Notes: generated by a model from the letters alone, not told the origin. A stretch of 64,000 nucleotides of DNA from Ruminococcus sp. UBA1409 (GCA_002305045.1 DBPX01000005.1:95161-159160), one strand, 5' to 3'. Positions 42,399 through 51,802 are shown, numbered from the stretch's first letter. Translations and numbers: made by a program.

Positions 42399-43169
42399 AT
42401 GTCTGACTGGAAGCCGTCGCTCTACCTGAAATTTGACAGGGAGCGCACACAGCCTGCTCTGGACCTCGCTCTGAGGGCAAAAGAGCTCATTTCAAATCCC
42501 AAGAGGATAGCCGACCTAGGCTGCGGTCCGGGAAACAGCACAAGGGTTTTGAGCAGGGTATTCCCCGGCTCTGGTATAACCGGGCTTGACAGCTCCCCGG
42601 ACATGATAAAAAGAGCGAAAAGCGAGAATCCTGACATCGAGTTCAGGCTCTGCGACGCCCGCTCGGTCGAGGGCGGCTGCGACCTTATATTCTCGAACGC
42701 CTGTCTTCAGTGGATTGAGAGACATGACGAGCTTATACCCATGCTGATAAGCAGGCTGAATCCGGGAGGGGTGCTTGCCGTCCAGGTTCCCAATAACTCC
42801 GAGGAGCCGTTCTTTAAGCTCATAGAGGAGGCTGCCGCCGAGAAAAGATGGGGTCTTTCTGATGTGAGCGAGGACCGCAGAAACGGCGGAGTGCTTTCCC
42901 CTATGGAATATTACGACATCCTTGCCGGCGTATCCTCCGGCTTTGACATATGGGAGACTAAATATTACCACACCCTTTCCGACCATTCGGCGCTCGCCGA
43001 GTGGGCAAGGGGCACAAGACTCAGACCCTACCTCGAGCGCTTAGACGGGGATTCGGCAGATGAGTTTATAGAGGAGCTTACCCTTCGCTCAAGGGAGCTA
43101 TACCCTCCCAAGAGGGACGGCTCGGTGGTATTATGCTTTAGGAGGCTTTTCTTCACTGCGGTGAAATAG
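42399..43169 (+). CDS. tam: SAM-dependent methyltransferase, trans-aconitate methyltransferase-like
   Basis: 256 residues. Class I methyltransferase: IADLGCGPGNSTRVL (about 39-53) binds SAM, with GLDSSPDMIKRAK, FSNACLQWIERH and LNPGGVLAVQVPNN following. The WKPSLYLKFDRERTQPALDL start and NACLQW motif are typical of Tam, which methylates trans-aconitate to detoxify it. The substrate cannot be proved from sequence. ATG 42399 follows AGGGAGGA. Confidence 0.85.
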   Translation: MSDWKPSLYLKFDRERTQPALDLALRAKELISNPKRIADLGCGPGNSTRVLSRVFPGSGITGLDSSPDMIKRAKSENPDIEFRLCDARSVEGGCDLIFSNACLQWIERHDELIPMLISRLNPGGVLAVQVPNNSEEPFFKLIEEAAAEKRWGLSDVSEDRRNGGVLSPMEYYDILAGVSSGFDIWETKYYHTLSDHSALAEWARGTRLRPYLERLDGDSADEFIEELTLRSRELYPPKRDGSVVLCFRRLFFTAVK

Positions 43170-43292
43170 TCCCCAATAACGGACATAACGGGATTTTTGG
43201 CTCACTTTAGGCCTTCCCGCTTAGTCATAAATTTAACTGCACTGTACCCATCCTGGGACGGTAGCACGGGTTCAAGTCCCGGAGGTGACATT

Positions 43293-43913
43293 ATGTCAAG
43301 AATAGTATCAAACGACCACACAAGAATCAGAACCTTGACAGGCACAGCCATGCTGACGGCTATAATCATAGTCCTGCAGCTTATAGGCTCCTACATCAAG
43401 TTCGGGCAGTTTTCCATCTCCTTGGTGCTAATACCGATTGTACTCGGAGCGGCGCTTTTCGGAGTGGCGTCCGGCACATGGCTCGGTCTGGCATTCGGAA
43501 TCGTGGTGCTGATAAGCGGCGATGCGGCGCTGTTTATGACAATAAACCCGATAGGAACGGTTATAACCGTGCTTTTAAAGGGCGTTCTTGCCGGAGCGGC
43601 GAGTGCTGCTGCCTATCGCCTTGTTGAGAAGAAGAGCCGCTTTGCGGCGGTGCTTTTGGCGTCCTTTGTCTGCCCGGTGGTCAACACCGGAGTGTTCCTT
43701 TTGGGCTGTCTTGTATTCTTCATGGACGCTATAAGAGACTTGGCGGGAGATAGCAATGTCCTTGTCTACATGATTGTATCTTTTGTAGGAATCAACTTTG
43801 TTATCGAGCTGGTAATCAACCTTGTTTTAAATCCTGCCATGGTTAGGCTGATTGAGATTGGCAGGAGGATGGGACCCGAAAAGGGCAGAAAGAGCAACGA
43901 AAGTGCCTCATAG
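43293..43913 (+). CDS. ECF transporter substrate-binding (S) component
   Basis: 206 residues, six hydrophobic segments starting near residue 14 (TGTAMLTAIIIVLQLIG). The AMLTAI...FGQFSISLVLIPIVLGA and IGTVITVLLKGVLAG patterns are those of ECF S components, which bind a vitamin and dock on the shared EcfAAT module. Proximity to coaX suggests pantothenate, by inference only. ATG 43293 follows a perfect GGAGGTGA site. A T-arm-like hairpin precedes that site. No Ecf module genes are in the window. Confidence 0.82.
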   Translation: MSRIVSNDHTRIRTLTGTAMLTAIIIVLQLIGSYIKFGQFSISLVLIPIVLGAALFGVASGTWLGLAFGIVVLISGDAALFMTINPIGTVITVLLKGVLAGAASAAAYRLVEKKSRFAAVLLASFVCPVVNTGVFLLGCLVFFMDAIRDLAGDSNVLVYMIVSFVGINFVIELVINLVLNPAMVRLIEIGRRMGPEKGRKSNESAS

Positions 43914-43980
43914 GGCTGAGGCGACGGTAAGCCTATATCCCCGAGAGGCGATAAAAACTAATATTTGAGAGGATGGTTTT

Positions 43981-45408
43981 ATGAAGGAGTATATCAAGGG
44001 CGCAAACCCCTATATGCCGCTTTGGGAGCATATCCCGGACGGCGAGCCTAGAGTATTTGAGCATGACGGCGAGAAAAGAGTGTATGTTTACGGCTCCCAC
44101 GACACCGAAAGGACCTGCTACTGCGGCAAGGACCAGGTGGTTTGGAGCGCACCCGTCACCGACCTTACCGACTGGACCTGCCACGGAGTCTGCTACACGG
44201 CGACAAACGGCAGCATACTCTACGCTCCCGATGTCGTCAAGAAGGGGGACACCTATTATCTCTATGCCGCCGAGAACTGCGGAGGCAGAATAATGGTTGC
44301 AAGCTCAAAGACCCCCTGGGGACCGTTTGCCGACCCGGTTAAGACCGAGCTTGGCTTCGACCCCGGAATACTTGTCGACGACGACGGCAGGGTATACGCA
44401 TACTGGGGCTTCTGCGGCTGCTACTGCGCCGAGCTTGAGGACGATATGGCTACCATAAAGCCGGGAACTCTCCATGAGCATCCCATGGGACACACAAAGG
44501 CTCCCTGGGCAAAGGAGGACGGTCACTTTGACGAGAACGATGCCTTCTTCGAGGCGTCCTCTCCCAGAAAGGTTATGGGAAAGTATGTATATATCTACTC
44601 GAAGAGATACTACACTCCCTGTCCTGAGCTTGGAGTATACACCGAGAACAACGGCTTCCTGTCCTACAAGCAGAGCGACAGTCCTCTTGAGGGCTACGAG
44701 CCGGGAGGGGATATAAGCTTCAACGGCGGAGAGATACTAAAAAATCCCGACGGTACCGGGACGATGACCTATCGCTGGGGAAACAACCACGGCAGCATAA
44801 TCGAGATAGACGGCAAGTGGTATGTATTTTATCACCGTCACACCGGCACCGACGAGTTTGCCCGTCAGGCAATGCTTGAGCCTGTGGATGTTGCCATGGA
44901 CAAAAACGGCAGGGTCTTTATCGGCAGCATAGACTATGAAAACGGCGAGCCGGTCTCCTCAAGGCCTGTGGAGATGACCTCCCAGGGCGCACATATAAAC
45001 GGTCTTGACGGCTATAAGCTCATCTCTGCGGGCTACGCCTGCCACATCTACGGAGGAAGCCGTCAGGCGTATATAAGACCTGTTTACGATGTGACTCCCA
45101 ATGTCTCCTCGCCGGTGGTGGACATAACAAGCGGCTGCACGGTCGGCTTTAGATATATTCAGCTTGGAAGCATACCCGCAAAGTCTGTTACCGCCGAGAT
45201 TACAGCCCTTTGCGACCTAGGGGTCAACATAAGGCTTGACGATTACAGGGGCAGGGTTATAGCCTCGATGGAGCTTAAAAAGGGCGAGACCGAAAAGACC
45301 TGCCCCATAACCTCCGGCGTAATAGGGAAGCACGCTGTGTACTTTGAGTTTGTCTCCGACTCGGACGGAGCTATTGCCGAGTTCTCAAGATTCACCTTTG
45401 ACAGATAG
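43981..45408 (+). CDS. GH43 glycosidase with C-terminal CBM6-like domain, cytoplasmic
   Basis: 475 residues, no signal peptide. Propeller 1-320: ANPYMPLWEHIPDGEPRVF, VYVYGSHD, YAPDVVKKGDTYYLY, FFEASSPRKVMGKYVYIY (likely acid Glu) and WYVFYHRHTG. Residues about 345-475 are a beta-sandwich resembling CBM6. This architecture occurs in GH43 arabinofuranosidases and xylosidases. It should act on imported oligosaccharides. GAGAGGATGG precedes the ATG; a terminator follows. Confidence 0.88.
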   Translation: MKEYIKGANPYMPLWEHIPDGEPRVFEHDGEKRVYVYGSHDTERTCYCGKDQVVWSAPVTDLTDWTCHGVCYTATNGSILYAPDVVKKGDTYYLYAAENCGGRIMVASSKTPWGPFADPVKTELGFDPGILVDDDGRVYAYWGFCGCYCAELEDDMATIKPGTLHEHPMGHTKAPWAKEDGHFDENDAFFEASSPRKVMGKYVYIYSKRYYTPCPELGVYTENNGFLSYKQSDSPLEGYEPGGDISFNGGEILKNPDGTGTMTYRWGNNHGSIIEIDGKWYVFYHRHTGTDEFARQAMLEPVDVAMDKNGRVFIGSIDYENGEPVSSRPVEMTSQGAHINGLDGYKLISAGYACHIYGGSRQAYIRPVYDVTPNVSSPVVDITSGCTVGFRYIQLGSIPAKSVTAEITALCDLGVNIRLDDYRGRVIASMELKKGETEKTCPITSGVIGKHAVYFEFVSDSDGAIAEFSRFTFDR

Positions 45409-45451
45409 CCGGCGTATATTCTCCCGAATGAGTAAATGAGTGTTTAAAGCA

Positions 45452-45482
45452 AAAGCCAGTCTCATGACTGGCTTTATTTTTA
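45452..45482 (+). terminator. Terminator after the GH43 gene
   Basis: AAAGCCAGTC / GACTGGCTTT, loop TCAT, then TATTTTT. On the - strand it is followed by TGCTTT, so it may also serve the ArsC-like gene. Confidence 0.85.
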
Positions 45483-45512
45483 CTATTAGAAGCGGATCAC
45501 AAGCCGGCCTGC

Positions 45513-45854
45513 CTACTCCCAGCCCTTCCATACCTCGGGATAATAGCCTGCGGTTGCCTGTCTGCCGTTTCGCACTATTGGGCTTTTAATCAGCGCAGGA
45601 TTCTCAAGCAGTTTTTCAAGCCTCGCTCCGTCGCCGTCAAGGTACTTTAAGAGCAGGACATCCTCCTTTTTTGCCTTGGGATTGATAAGCGCCTCCACCG
45701 AGCCGACGGCTCTTGCGACGCTTTCAAGCTCGCCCCTTGACATCCCCTTGAAGTCAAGGTCAATCCTTTGGAGCCTTATCCCTCTTTCCTTGAACCACCG
45801 CTCCGCCTTCTTGGAGTCAAAGCACTTTGACCTGTAAAAAAGCTGTATATTCAT
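45513..45854 (-). CDS. ArsC/Spx-family thioredoxin-fold protein
   Basis: 113 residues. IQLFYRSKCFDSKKAERWFKERGI gives the ArsC fold with one cysteine (Cys11) and no partner at CxxC. SPIVRNGRQATAGYYPEVWK is the usual C-terminal block. Family members include arsenate reductases and regulators such as Spx; this short YffB-like form has no proven role. The gene is two bases from the PAS gene. Confidence 0.8.
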   Translation of the reverse strand: MNIQLFYRSKCFDSKKAERWFKERGIRLQRIDLDFKGMSRGELESVARAVGSVEALINPKAKKEDVLLLKYLDGDGARLEKLLENPALIKSPIVRNGRQATAGYYPEVWKGWE

Positions 45855-45855
45855 C

Positions 45856-46236
45856 CTAGCACCCTCTTTCGGACTCGCAGGTCCTGTCCTCGTGCTTTTC
45901 GTAGTAGCCGATAAGCCTGCCCGAGCCGTCCCTCAGCGCAACCATATAGACATCCTTGTTTCTTTTCCTGTTGTAAAAGGTGTGCATGATGTTGTTCTCC
46001 TTAGACTCCCCGAACCATCCTACGACCTCGGTGATTTTCTCACAGGAGCGGCTGTTGTGACAGTCAAGGAGGCTTTTTCCCACAAGCTCGCCGCCTCCGT
46101 ATTTTGAGTAGTTTTCCATAGCCGAGGGATTCATGTAGAGAATAATGTGCTCGAGGTCGCAGATGACGACAGGGGCACGGTCCTGCTCTATGACGCTCTT
46201 AAAGTACGGATTCAAATCCTTTATGCTGGCTTCCAT
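45856..46236 (-). CDS. Single PAS-domain protein, possibly heme-binding
   Basis: 126 residues, one PAS domain at about 12-110 (APVVICDLEHIILYMNPSAMENY) and no output domain. It contains LLDCHNSRSC (Cys59, His60, Cys65), which resembles the CH motif of PAS domains that bind heme in DUF438-type proteins. The end is cysteine-bearing (RTCESERGC). It may sense redox or gas signals and act through a partner. Middle gene of a dtd-PAS-ArsC operon. Confidence 0.8.
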   Translation of the reverse strand: MEASIKDLNPYFKSVIEQDRAPVVICDLEHIILYMNPSAMENYSKYGGGELVGKSLLDCHNSRSCEKITEVVGWFGESKENNIMHTFYNRKRNKDVYMVALRDGSGRLIGYYEKHEDRTCESERGC

Positions 46237-46256
46237 AATAATACGCCCTCCTAAAA

Positions 46257-46691
46257 TTATTCCAGTGAGACGGTAAACGGTCCGTCGTTTACAAGGCTAA
46301 GCTCCATCCTTGCGCCGAAAACGCCGGTCCTGACGGTAAGCCCAAGACCCTCAAGCTCGGAATTAAACCTTTCGTACAGCGATTTTGCCAGACCCGGCTC
46401 AGCCGCAAGGGTAAAGCTCGGTCTGTTTCCGTGGGAGCAGTCTGCTAATAGCGTGAACTGGGACACGCTCAGAATCTTGCCGCCGACATCCTTTATGGAA
46501 AGGTTTGTCTTGCCGTTTTCGTCCTCGAATATCCTAAGCCTTGACACCTTGGACGCAAGCCTGACGCAGTCCTCCGGGGTGTCGCCCTGTCCCGCTCCGA
46601 AGAGTATCAAAAGTCCGCAGCCGATTTCGCCAGTAACGCTTCCACCAACCTCTACCTTAGCCGAGCTGACTCTTTGTATTAAAAGCTTCAT
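46257..46691 (-). CDS. dtd: D-aminoacyl-tRNA deacylase
   Basis: 144 residues. It removes D-amino acids wrongly attached to tRNA, using a cross-subunit Gly-cisPro motif. LLIQRVSSAKVEV starts it, SQFTLLADCSHGNRPSF is the first motif and NDGPFT the second. ATG 46691 follows CGGAGG; the frame upstream to 46802 is not homologous. First gene of a three-gene operon with its own promoter. Confidence 0.95.
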   Translation of the reverse strand: MKLLIQRVSSAKVEVGGSVTGEIGCGLLILFGAGQGDTPEDCVRLASKVSRLRIFEDENGKTNLSIKDVGGKILSVSQFTLLADCSHGNRPSFTLAAEPGLAKSLYERFNSELEGLGLTVRTGVFGARMELSLVNDGPFTVSLE

Positions 46692-46722
46692 TTTATCCTC
46701 CGAATAATTAGTTTCTCGGTTT

Positions 46723-46751
46723 ATTATAGCCGGAACTTGGGGACAGGTCAA
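46723..46751 (-). promoter_or_regulatory. Promoter of the dtd operon
   Basis: On the - strand TTGACC (46751-46746), 17 bases, TATAAT (46728-46723). Confidence 0.85.
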
Positions 46752-46890
46752 GGGCTTTTGGCTGGTTTCGGGGGACGGCGGGAAAGAGCTAGTCAAGAGC
46801 ACATCAAGATACGGATATGTATAAAATTATCAAAAATGCGGTTAAAAAACTGGTCAAAAAAGAAAATGTGAAATTATTTTTTGTGGGCAC

Positions 46891-46918
46891 TTGCAAAATT
46901 CAACCGTTGTGATATACT
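46891..46918 (+). promoter_or_regulatory. Probable gdhA promoter
   Basis: TTGCAA (46891-46896), 16 bases, TATACT (46913-46918). Confidence 0.6.
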
Positions 46919-46967
46919 GTATATTGCGATAAAGTATTAAAGCAAGAAAAAAGCTGTAAAATTTTAA

Positions 46968-48335
<1,368 letters not shown>

Positions 48336-48367
48336 TCCGTAAGCAAACGAAAATATTGACGCATTTT

Positions 48368-48410
48368 ACCCGCTCTCAGGGCTTTTTGCTCCCGGAGCGG
48401 GTTTGTTTTT
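48368..48410 (+). terminator. gdhA terminator
   Basis: ACCCGCTC (48368-48375) pairs with GAGCGGGT (48395-48402), followed by TTGTTTTT. Confidence 0.75.
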
Positions 48411-48441
48411 ACACTTTAAATTATTAAATAATTAAAAAGAC

Positions 48442-48470
48442 TTGACAAACCGTGATGATGACATTATAAT
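48442..48470 (+). promoter_or_regulatory. Consensus promoter of the aromatic operon
   Basis: TTGACA (48442-48447), 17 bases, TATAAT (48465-48470). Confidence 0.92.
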
Positions 48471-48608
48471 AGGTTCAGTGCTTTGCATCCAGGCTTATCG
48501 GGAGGATTTTGAGCTTTGGCCGGTGCCGGAAATTTTGCATACTGCAAGCTGCAAGGCTCCCGGCACGGACTACTCAGGCTGATGGCGTCTTCCCGGGATT
48601 ATAGGGAA

Positions 48609-48655
48609 AAGAAAAAAGCCGTCCGGCGGGTGGGAATAATTCTCACGCCGGCCTT
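48609..48655 (-). terminator. Hairpin with U-tract on the - strand
   Basis: On the - strand the CCGGCG/CGCCGG hairpin with inner GTG.GAAT/ATTC.CAC pairs is followed by GGCTTTTTTCTTTT. That fits a terminator for antisense transcription, although no - strand gene lies nearby. On the + strand it is a leader structure without a T-tract. Confidence 0.45.
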
Positions 48656-48666
48656 AGGAGATTATT

Positions 48667-48726
48667 ATGAATAGCTCGAGAATATTCTTTTACAATGCAT
48701 ATTACTTTTACTTTACCGCTGCTTGA
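48667..48726 (+). CDS. Phe/Tyr-rich leader peptide (attenuator)
   Basis: 19 codons, reading MNSSRIFFYNAYYFYFTAA. Residues 7-16 include four Phe and four Tyr; there is no Trp. AGGAG lies 6 bases before the ATG. An intrinsic terminator begins 50 bases after the stop, directly before aroF, the first gene of the Phe/Tyr pathway. This is the arrangement of pheA- and pheST-type attenuators in Proteobacteria. The peptide would act by stalling the ribosome when charged tRNA-Phe or tRNA-Tyr is scarce. Function is inferred. Confidence 0.8.
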   Translation: MNSSRIFFYNAYYFYFTAA

Positions 48727-48777
48727 AAATCAGATGTAAGGGTAATTTGTGTTGCAAAAAAATTTGTCGCTGTTTAG

Positions 48778-48819
48778 GGGCTGCACAGGTTACATACCGT
48801 GCGGCTCTTTTGATTTTTT
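48778..48819 (+). terminator. Attenuator terminator before aroF
   Basis: GGGCTGCACAGG (48778-48789) pairs with CCGTGCGGCTC (48797-48807) with one bulge, then TTTTGATTTTTTG. The upstream TTGTGTTGC (about 48747-48756) can pair with GCTGCACAG in 8 of 9 positions and would form an alternative antiterminator. Confidence 0.8.
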
Positions 48820-48849
48820 GAGATGATTATAATGAGAAGGAGTATTTTT

Positions 48850-49854
48850 ATGGTAGTAGCGCTTAAAAGAAATGTCAGCGAGGAAAGAAGAAATCAGCTT
48901 ATAGATTGGCTCAAGGGAATGGGAATCGGAGTCCACATCTCCCAGGGAGAGCAGCACACCGTCCTTGGCTTGATAGGGGACACCACCAAGGTCGACAAGG
49001 ACCTGATTGAAAGCCTTGATATCGTGGAGTCGGTTACAAGGGTCACAGAGTCCTTCAAATGCTGCAACCGCAAGTTCCATCCCGAGGACACCGTCGTTGA
49101 TGTAAAGGGCGTAAAAATCGGAGGCGGAAGCTTCTGCATGATAGCGGGTCCCTGCTCGGTCGAGAGCGAGGAGCAGATTGTCGCCGTGGCAAAGGCGGTA
49201 AAGGAGGCTGGCGCCGGGATGCTAAGAGGCGGAGCCTTCAAGCCAAGAACCTCTCCCTATGACTTCCAGGGTCTAAGAGGCGAGGGCATTGAGCTTCTCA
49301 AGATTGCAAGGAAGGAGACCGGGCTGCCCATAGTCACCGAGATAATGAGCGTAGCCGACCTTCCCCTGTTCGAGGATGTCGATGTCTTGCAGGTCGGAGC
49401 CAGAAATATGCAGAACTTTGACCTTCTAAAGGAGCTTGGAAGGACCAGAAAGGCCATACTCCTAAAAAGAGGTCTTGCCAACACCCTAAAGGAGCTGCTT
49501 ATGAGCGCAGAGTACATCATGGCAAGCGGCAACGAGAACATAATCCTTTGCGAGAGGGGAATAAGGACCTACAGCGACTACACAAGAAACACCATGGATG
49601 TCTCCGCTATTCCGATGCTCAGGGAGCTTTCGCATCTGCCGGTAATAGCCGACCCCAGCCACGCCACCGGAATGTCAAGGCTTGTCCCGCCGATGGCTCT
49701 GGCTTCGGTTGCAGCAGGAGCCGACGGACTCATCATCGAGGTGCACAACGACCCGATTCACGCCCTCTGCGACGGCGCACAGTCTCTAAGACCTGAGGAG
49801 TACGCCTCGCTTGTCAAGAGGGTAAACGCTGTCAGAGAGGCGATAAAGCTCTGA
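48850..49854 (+). CDS. aroF: DAHP synthase, type I beta with regulatory domain
   Basis: 334 residues. The N-terminal 70 residues form a ferredoxin-like regulatory domain (VALKRNVSEERRNQLIDWLK), as in Thermotoga DAHP synthase, which is inhibited by Tyr and Phe. The barrel follows: MIAGPCSVESEEQ, GGAFKPRTSPYDFQG, LLKRG, CERGIRTY, ADPSHATG and EVHNDP. It joins PEP and erythrose 4-phosphate, the first step to aromatics. ATG 48850 is 8 bases from GAAGGAG; ATGs at 48823 and 48832 lie too near the terminator. Confidence 0.96.
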   Translation: MVVALKRNVSEERRNQLIDWLKGMGIGVHISQGEQHTVLGLIGDTTKVDKDLIESLDIVESVTRVTESFKCCNRKFHPEDTVVDVKGVKIGGGSFCMIAGPCSVESEEQIVAVAKAVKEAGAGMLRGGAFKPRTSPYDFQGLRGEGIELLKIARKETGLPIVTEIMSVADLPLFEDVDVLQVGARNMQNFDLLKELGRTRKAILLKRGLANTLKELLMSAEYIMASGNENIILCERGIRTYSDYTRNTMDVSAIPMLRELSHLPVIADPSHATGMSRLVPPMALASVAAGADGLIIEVHNDPIHALCDGAQSLRPEEYASLVKRVNAVREAIKL

Positions 49855-49877
49855 ATTTTCGGTCTGGAGGGATTAAA

Positions 49878-50708
49878 GTGACTGCGGGAATTGTCGGACT
49901 GGGGCTTATAGGCGGCTCGTTTGCAAAGGCGTACAGGCAAAAGGGTCACAGAGTGCTGGGCTGGAACAGAACAGGCTCCGTCACCGAGTACGCAATAATG
50001 AGCGGGGCTATAGACGGCGAGCTGACTAGGGATAATATATCCTCCTGCGATATTGTGCTTGTAAGCCTTTACCCCGAGGCGACAATCAGCTGGCTTAGGG
50101 ATATGGGAGGCTACATAGGCAGTCGCCCGATAGTCATAGACTGCTGCGGCACGAAAAGAAGGGTCTGCGCCGAGGCGTTTAGAATAGCTAGGGAGTGCGG
50201 CTTTACCTTCATAGGCGGCCATCCGATGGCTGGAACGCAGTATTCCGGCTTAAAGCACGCCAGGGCGAATATGTACGAGAGGGCGCCGATGGTCATAGTC
50301 CCTCCCAGCTTTGATGATATCGAGCTTCTTTCAAGGGTAAAGGAGCTTTTGTCCCCGGCTGGCTTCGGCAGGATAACCGTAACCACCGCAGAAAAGCACG
50401 ACGCCATGATAGCCTTCACCTCACAGCTTGCCCATGTGGTCTCGAACGCATATGTCAAAAGCCCGTCGGCACTTTCCCACAAGGGCTTTTCTGCCGGAAG
50501 CTACAAGGACCTGACAAGGGTTGCGTGGCTCAACGCCGGGATGTGGGCGGAGCTGTTTTTGGAGAACTCCGACTACCTTGAAAAAGAGCTTGACATTATA
50601 ATTTCAAATCTGAGCGAGTACAGGTCTGCCATCCACGACGGCGATAAGGACAGGCTCACACAGCTTTTAGAGGATGGAAAGCGTCTGAAGGAGGAGATAG
50701 ACGGATGA
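49878..50708 (+). CDS. tyrA: Prephenate dehydrogenase
   Basis: 276 residues. The Rossmann motif GLGLIGGSFAKA is at 6-17, with DCCGTKRRVC and GGHPMAGTQYSG downstream; the histidine of GGHPMAG is catalytic. It oxidises prephenate to 4-hydroxyphenylpyruvate on the tyrosine branch. It is a monofunctional form without ACT domain. GTG start after GGAGGG. The aroB start overlaps its stop (ATGA). Confidence 0.95.
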   Translation: MTAGIVGLGLIGGSFAKAYRQKGHRVLGWNRTGSVTEYAIMSGAIDGELTRDNISSCDIVLVSLYPEATISWLRDMGGYIGSRPIVIDCCGTKRRVCAEAFRIARECGFTFIGGHPMAGTQYSGLKHARANMYERAPMVIVPPSFDDIELLSRVKELLSPAGFGRITVTTAEKHDAMIAFTSQLAHVVSNAYVKSPSALSHKGFSAGSYKDLTRVAWLNAGMWAELFLENSDYLEKELDIIISNLSEYRSAIHDGDKDRLTQLLEDGKRLKEEIDG

Positions 50709-51763
50709 AAACTGTCAGAGTTGAGGCGTCCCGCTCTTATGATGTCATAATAGAAAACGGCGGCATCAACAGCTGCGGGGACTATATAGGAGGCGTCTTT
50801 AAGGGGAAAAGGCTGATGGTTGTAAGCGACGACATCGTTTTCCCCATATACGGCGAGAGGGTGATAAAAAGCCTTGAGGCAAGCGGCTTTACGGTTGAGA
50901 GCTTTGTCATCCCAAACGGCGAAGGCTCAAAATCCCTTAGCCGCTACGAGAGCCTGCTTGACTCCATGCTCATGTTCAGGATGACAAGAAGCGACGGTCT
51001 TGTTGCGCTGGGAGGGGGAGTCGTCGGGGATTTGACCGGCTTTGCGGCGGCGACCTATCAGCGTGGGATAGAGTTTTTCCAGCTTCCCACCACCCTTTTG
51101 GCTATGGTGGACTCCTCGGTGGGCGGAAAGACCGCAGTAAACCTTACCCACGGCAAGAATCAGGTGGGAGCGTTCTGGCAGCCCTCCTGTGTGGTCTGCG
51201 ACCCGTCTGCGCTTGACACACTGCCGCAGGAGCAGCTTCTTTGCGGCTGTGCGGAGGTAATAAAGTACGCCGTATTGGGGGATGTCAGACTGTTTTGCCT
51301 TCTTGAGGACTGCATGAGAGACAGCTCGCTGTCTAAGAGCCTTGAGGACATAATCACCACCTGCGTAAACATAAAAAGGGATATAGTACATCGGGACGAG
51401 TTTGACCGTGGCGGCAGGATGGTATTAAACCTAGGTCACACCATAGGTCATGCGGTCGAGGCGCTAAGCGGCTTTAGGCAGCTTCACGGTCAGGCTGTTG
51501 CAATAGGTCTTGTGATGATATCCCGGGCGGCGATGAAAAGAGGTCTTTTGCCGGAATCCGACTTTGACAGGATTTTAGGGCTTGTAAAGGGCTTCGGGCT
51601 TCCCTATAGCACGGAGTATTCAAAGGAGGAGCTTTTCTTAGCTTCACTTTCCGACAAGAAGGCGGCAGGGGACAGCATAACGGTAGTAGTCCCTGTAGCT
51701 ATAGGAAGGACAAGGCTTTTAAGGCTTCCCTGCTCTGAGCTGATAGACTGGATAGAGCCATAG
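50705..51763 (+). CDS. aroB: 3-dehydroquinate synthase
   Basis: 352 residues. LGGGVVGDLTGFAAATYQRGI and PTTLLAMVDSSVGGKTAVNL bind NAD and substrate; EVIKYAV and LNLGHTIGHAVE hold the zinc ligands Glu and His, with another His in LHGQAVAIG. It cyclises DAHP, step two of the shikimate pathway. Coupled to tyrA by an ATGA overlap. Confidence 0.97.
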   Translation: MKTVRVEASRSYDVIIENGGINSCGDYIGGVFKGKRLMVVSDDIVFPIYGERVIKSLEASGFTVESFVIPNGEGSKSLSRYESLLDSMLMFRMTRSDGLVALGGGVVGDLTGFAAATYQRGIEFFQLPTTLLAMVDSSVGGKTAVNLTHGKNQVGAFWQPSCVVCDPSALDTLPQEQLLCGCAEVIKYAVLGDVRLFCLLEDCMRDSSLSKSLEDIITTCVNIKRDIVHRDEFDRGGRMVLNLGHTIGHAVEALSGFRQLHGQAVAIGLVMISRAAMKRGLLPESDFDRILGLVKGFGLPYSTEYSKEELFLASLSDKKAAGDSITVVVPVAIGRTRLLRLPCSELIDWIEP

Positions 51764-51802
51764 TCAGAATGTGAAATAATAAAAACCCGGAGCGTGAAAA
51801 GG

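Larger units (their letters stand above)
48411..48849 (+). other. Structured leader region of the aromatic operon
   Basis: About 375 transcribed bases before aroF. In order: promoter, a hairpin GTGCCGG/CCGGCAC (48523-48566) holding an inner TTGCA/TGCAA, a stronger hairpin with CCGGCG/CGCCGG (about 48622-48652), the leader peptide gene, a possible antiterminator segment and a terminator. T-box signature sequences are not present. Confidence 0.7.

Noticed and set aside
43200..43292. tRNA gene before the ECF component
   Set aside because: Only a T-arm-like hairpin exists. There is no matching acceptor stem, D-arm or anticodon arm upstream.
48477..48850. T-box leader before aroF
   Set aside because: I looked for the AGGGTGGnACCGCG signature and an AGTGA specifier domain. 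The GGGTGGGAA in the second hairpin resembles it only in part, and ACCGCG is absent.
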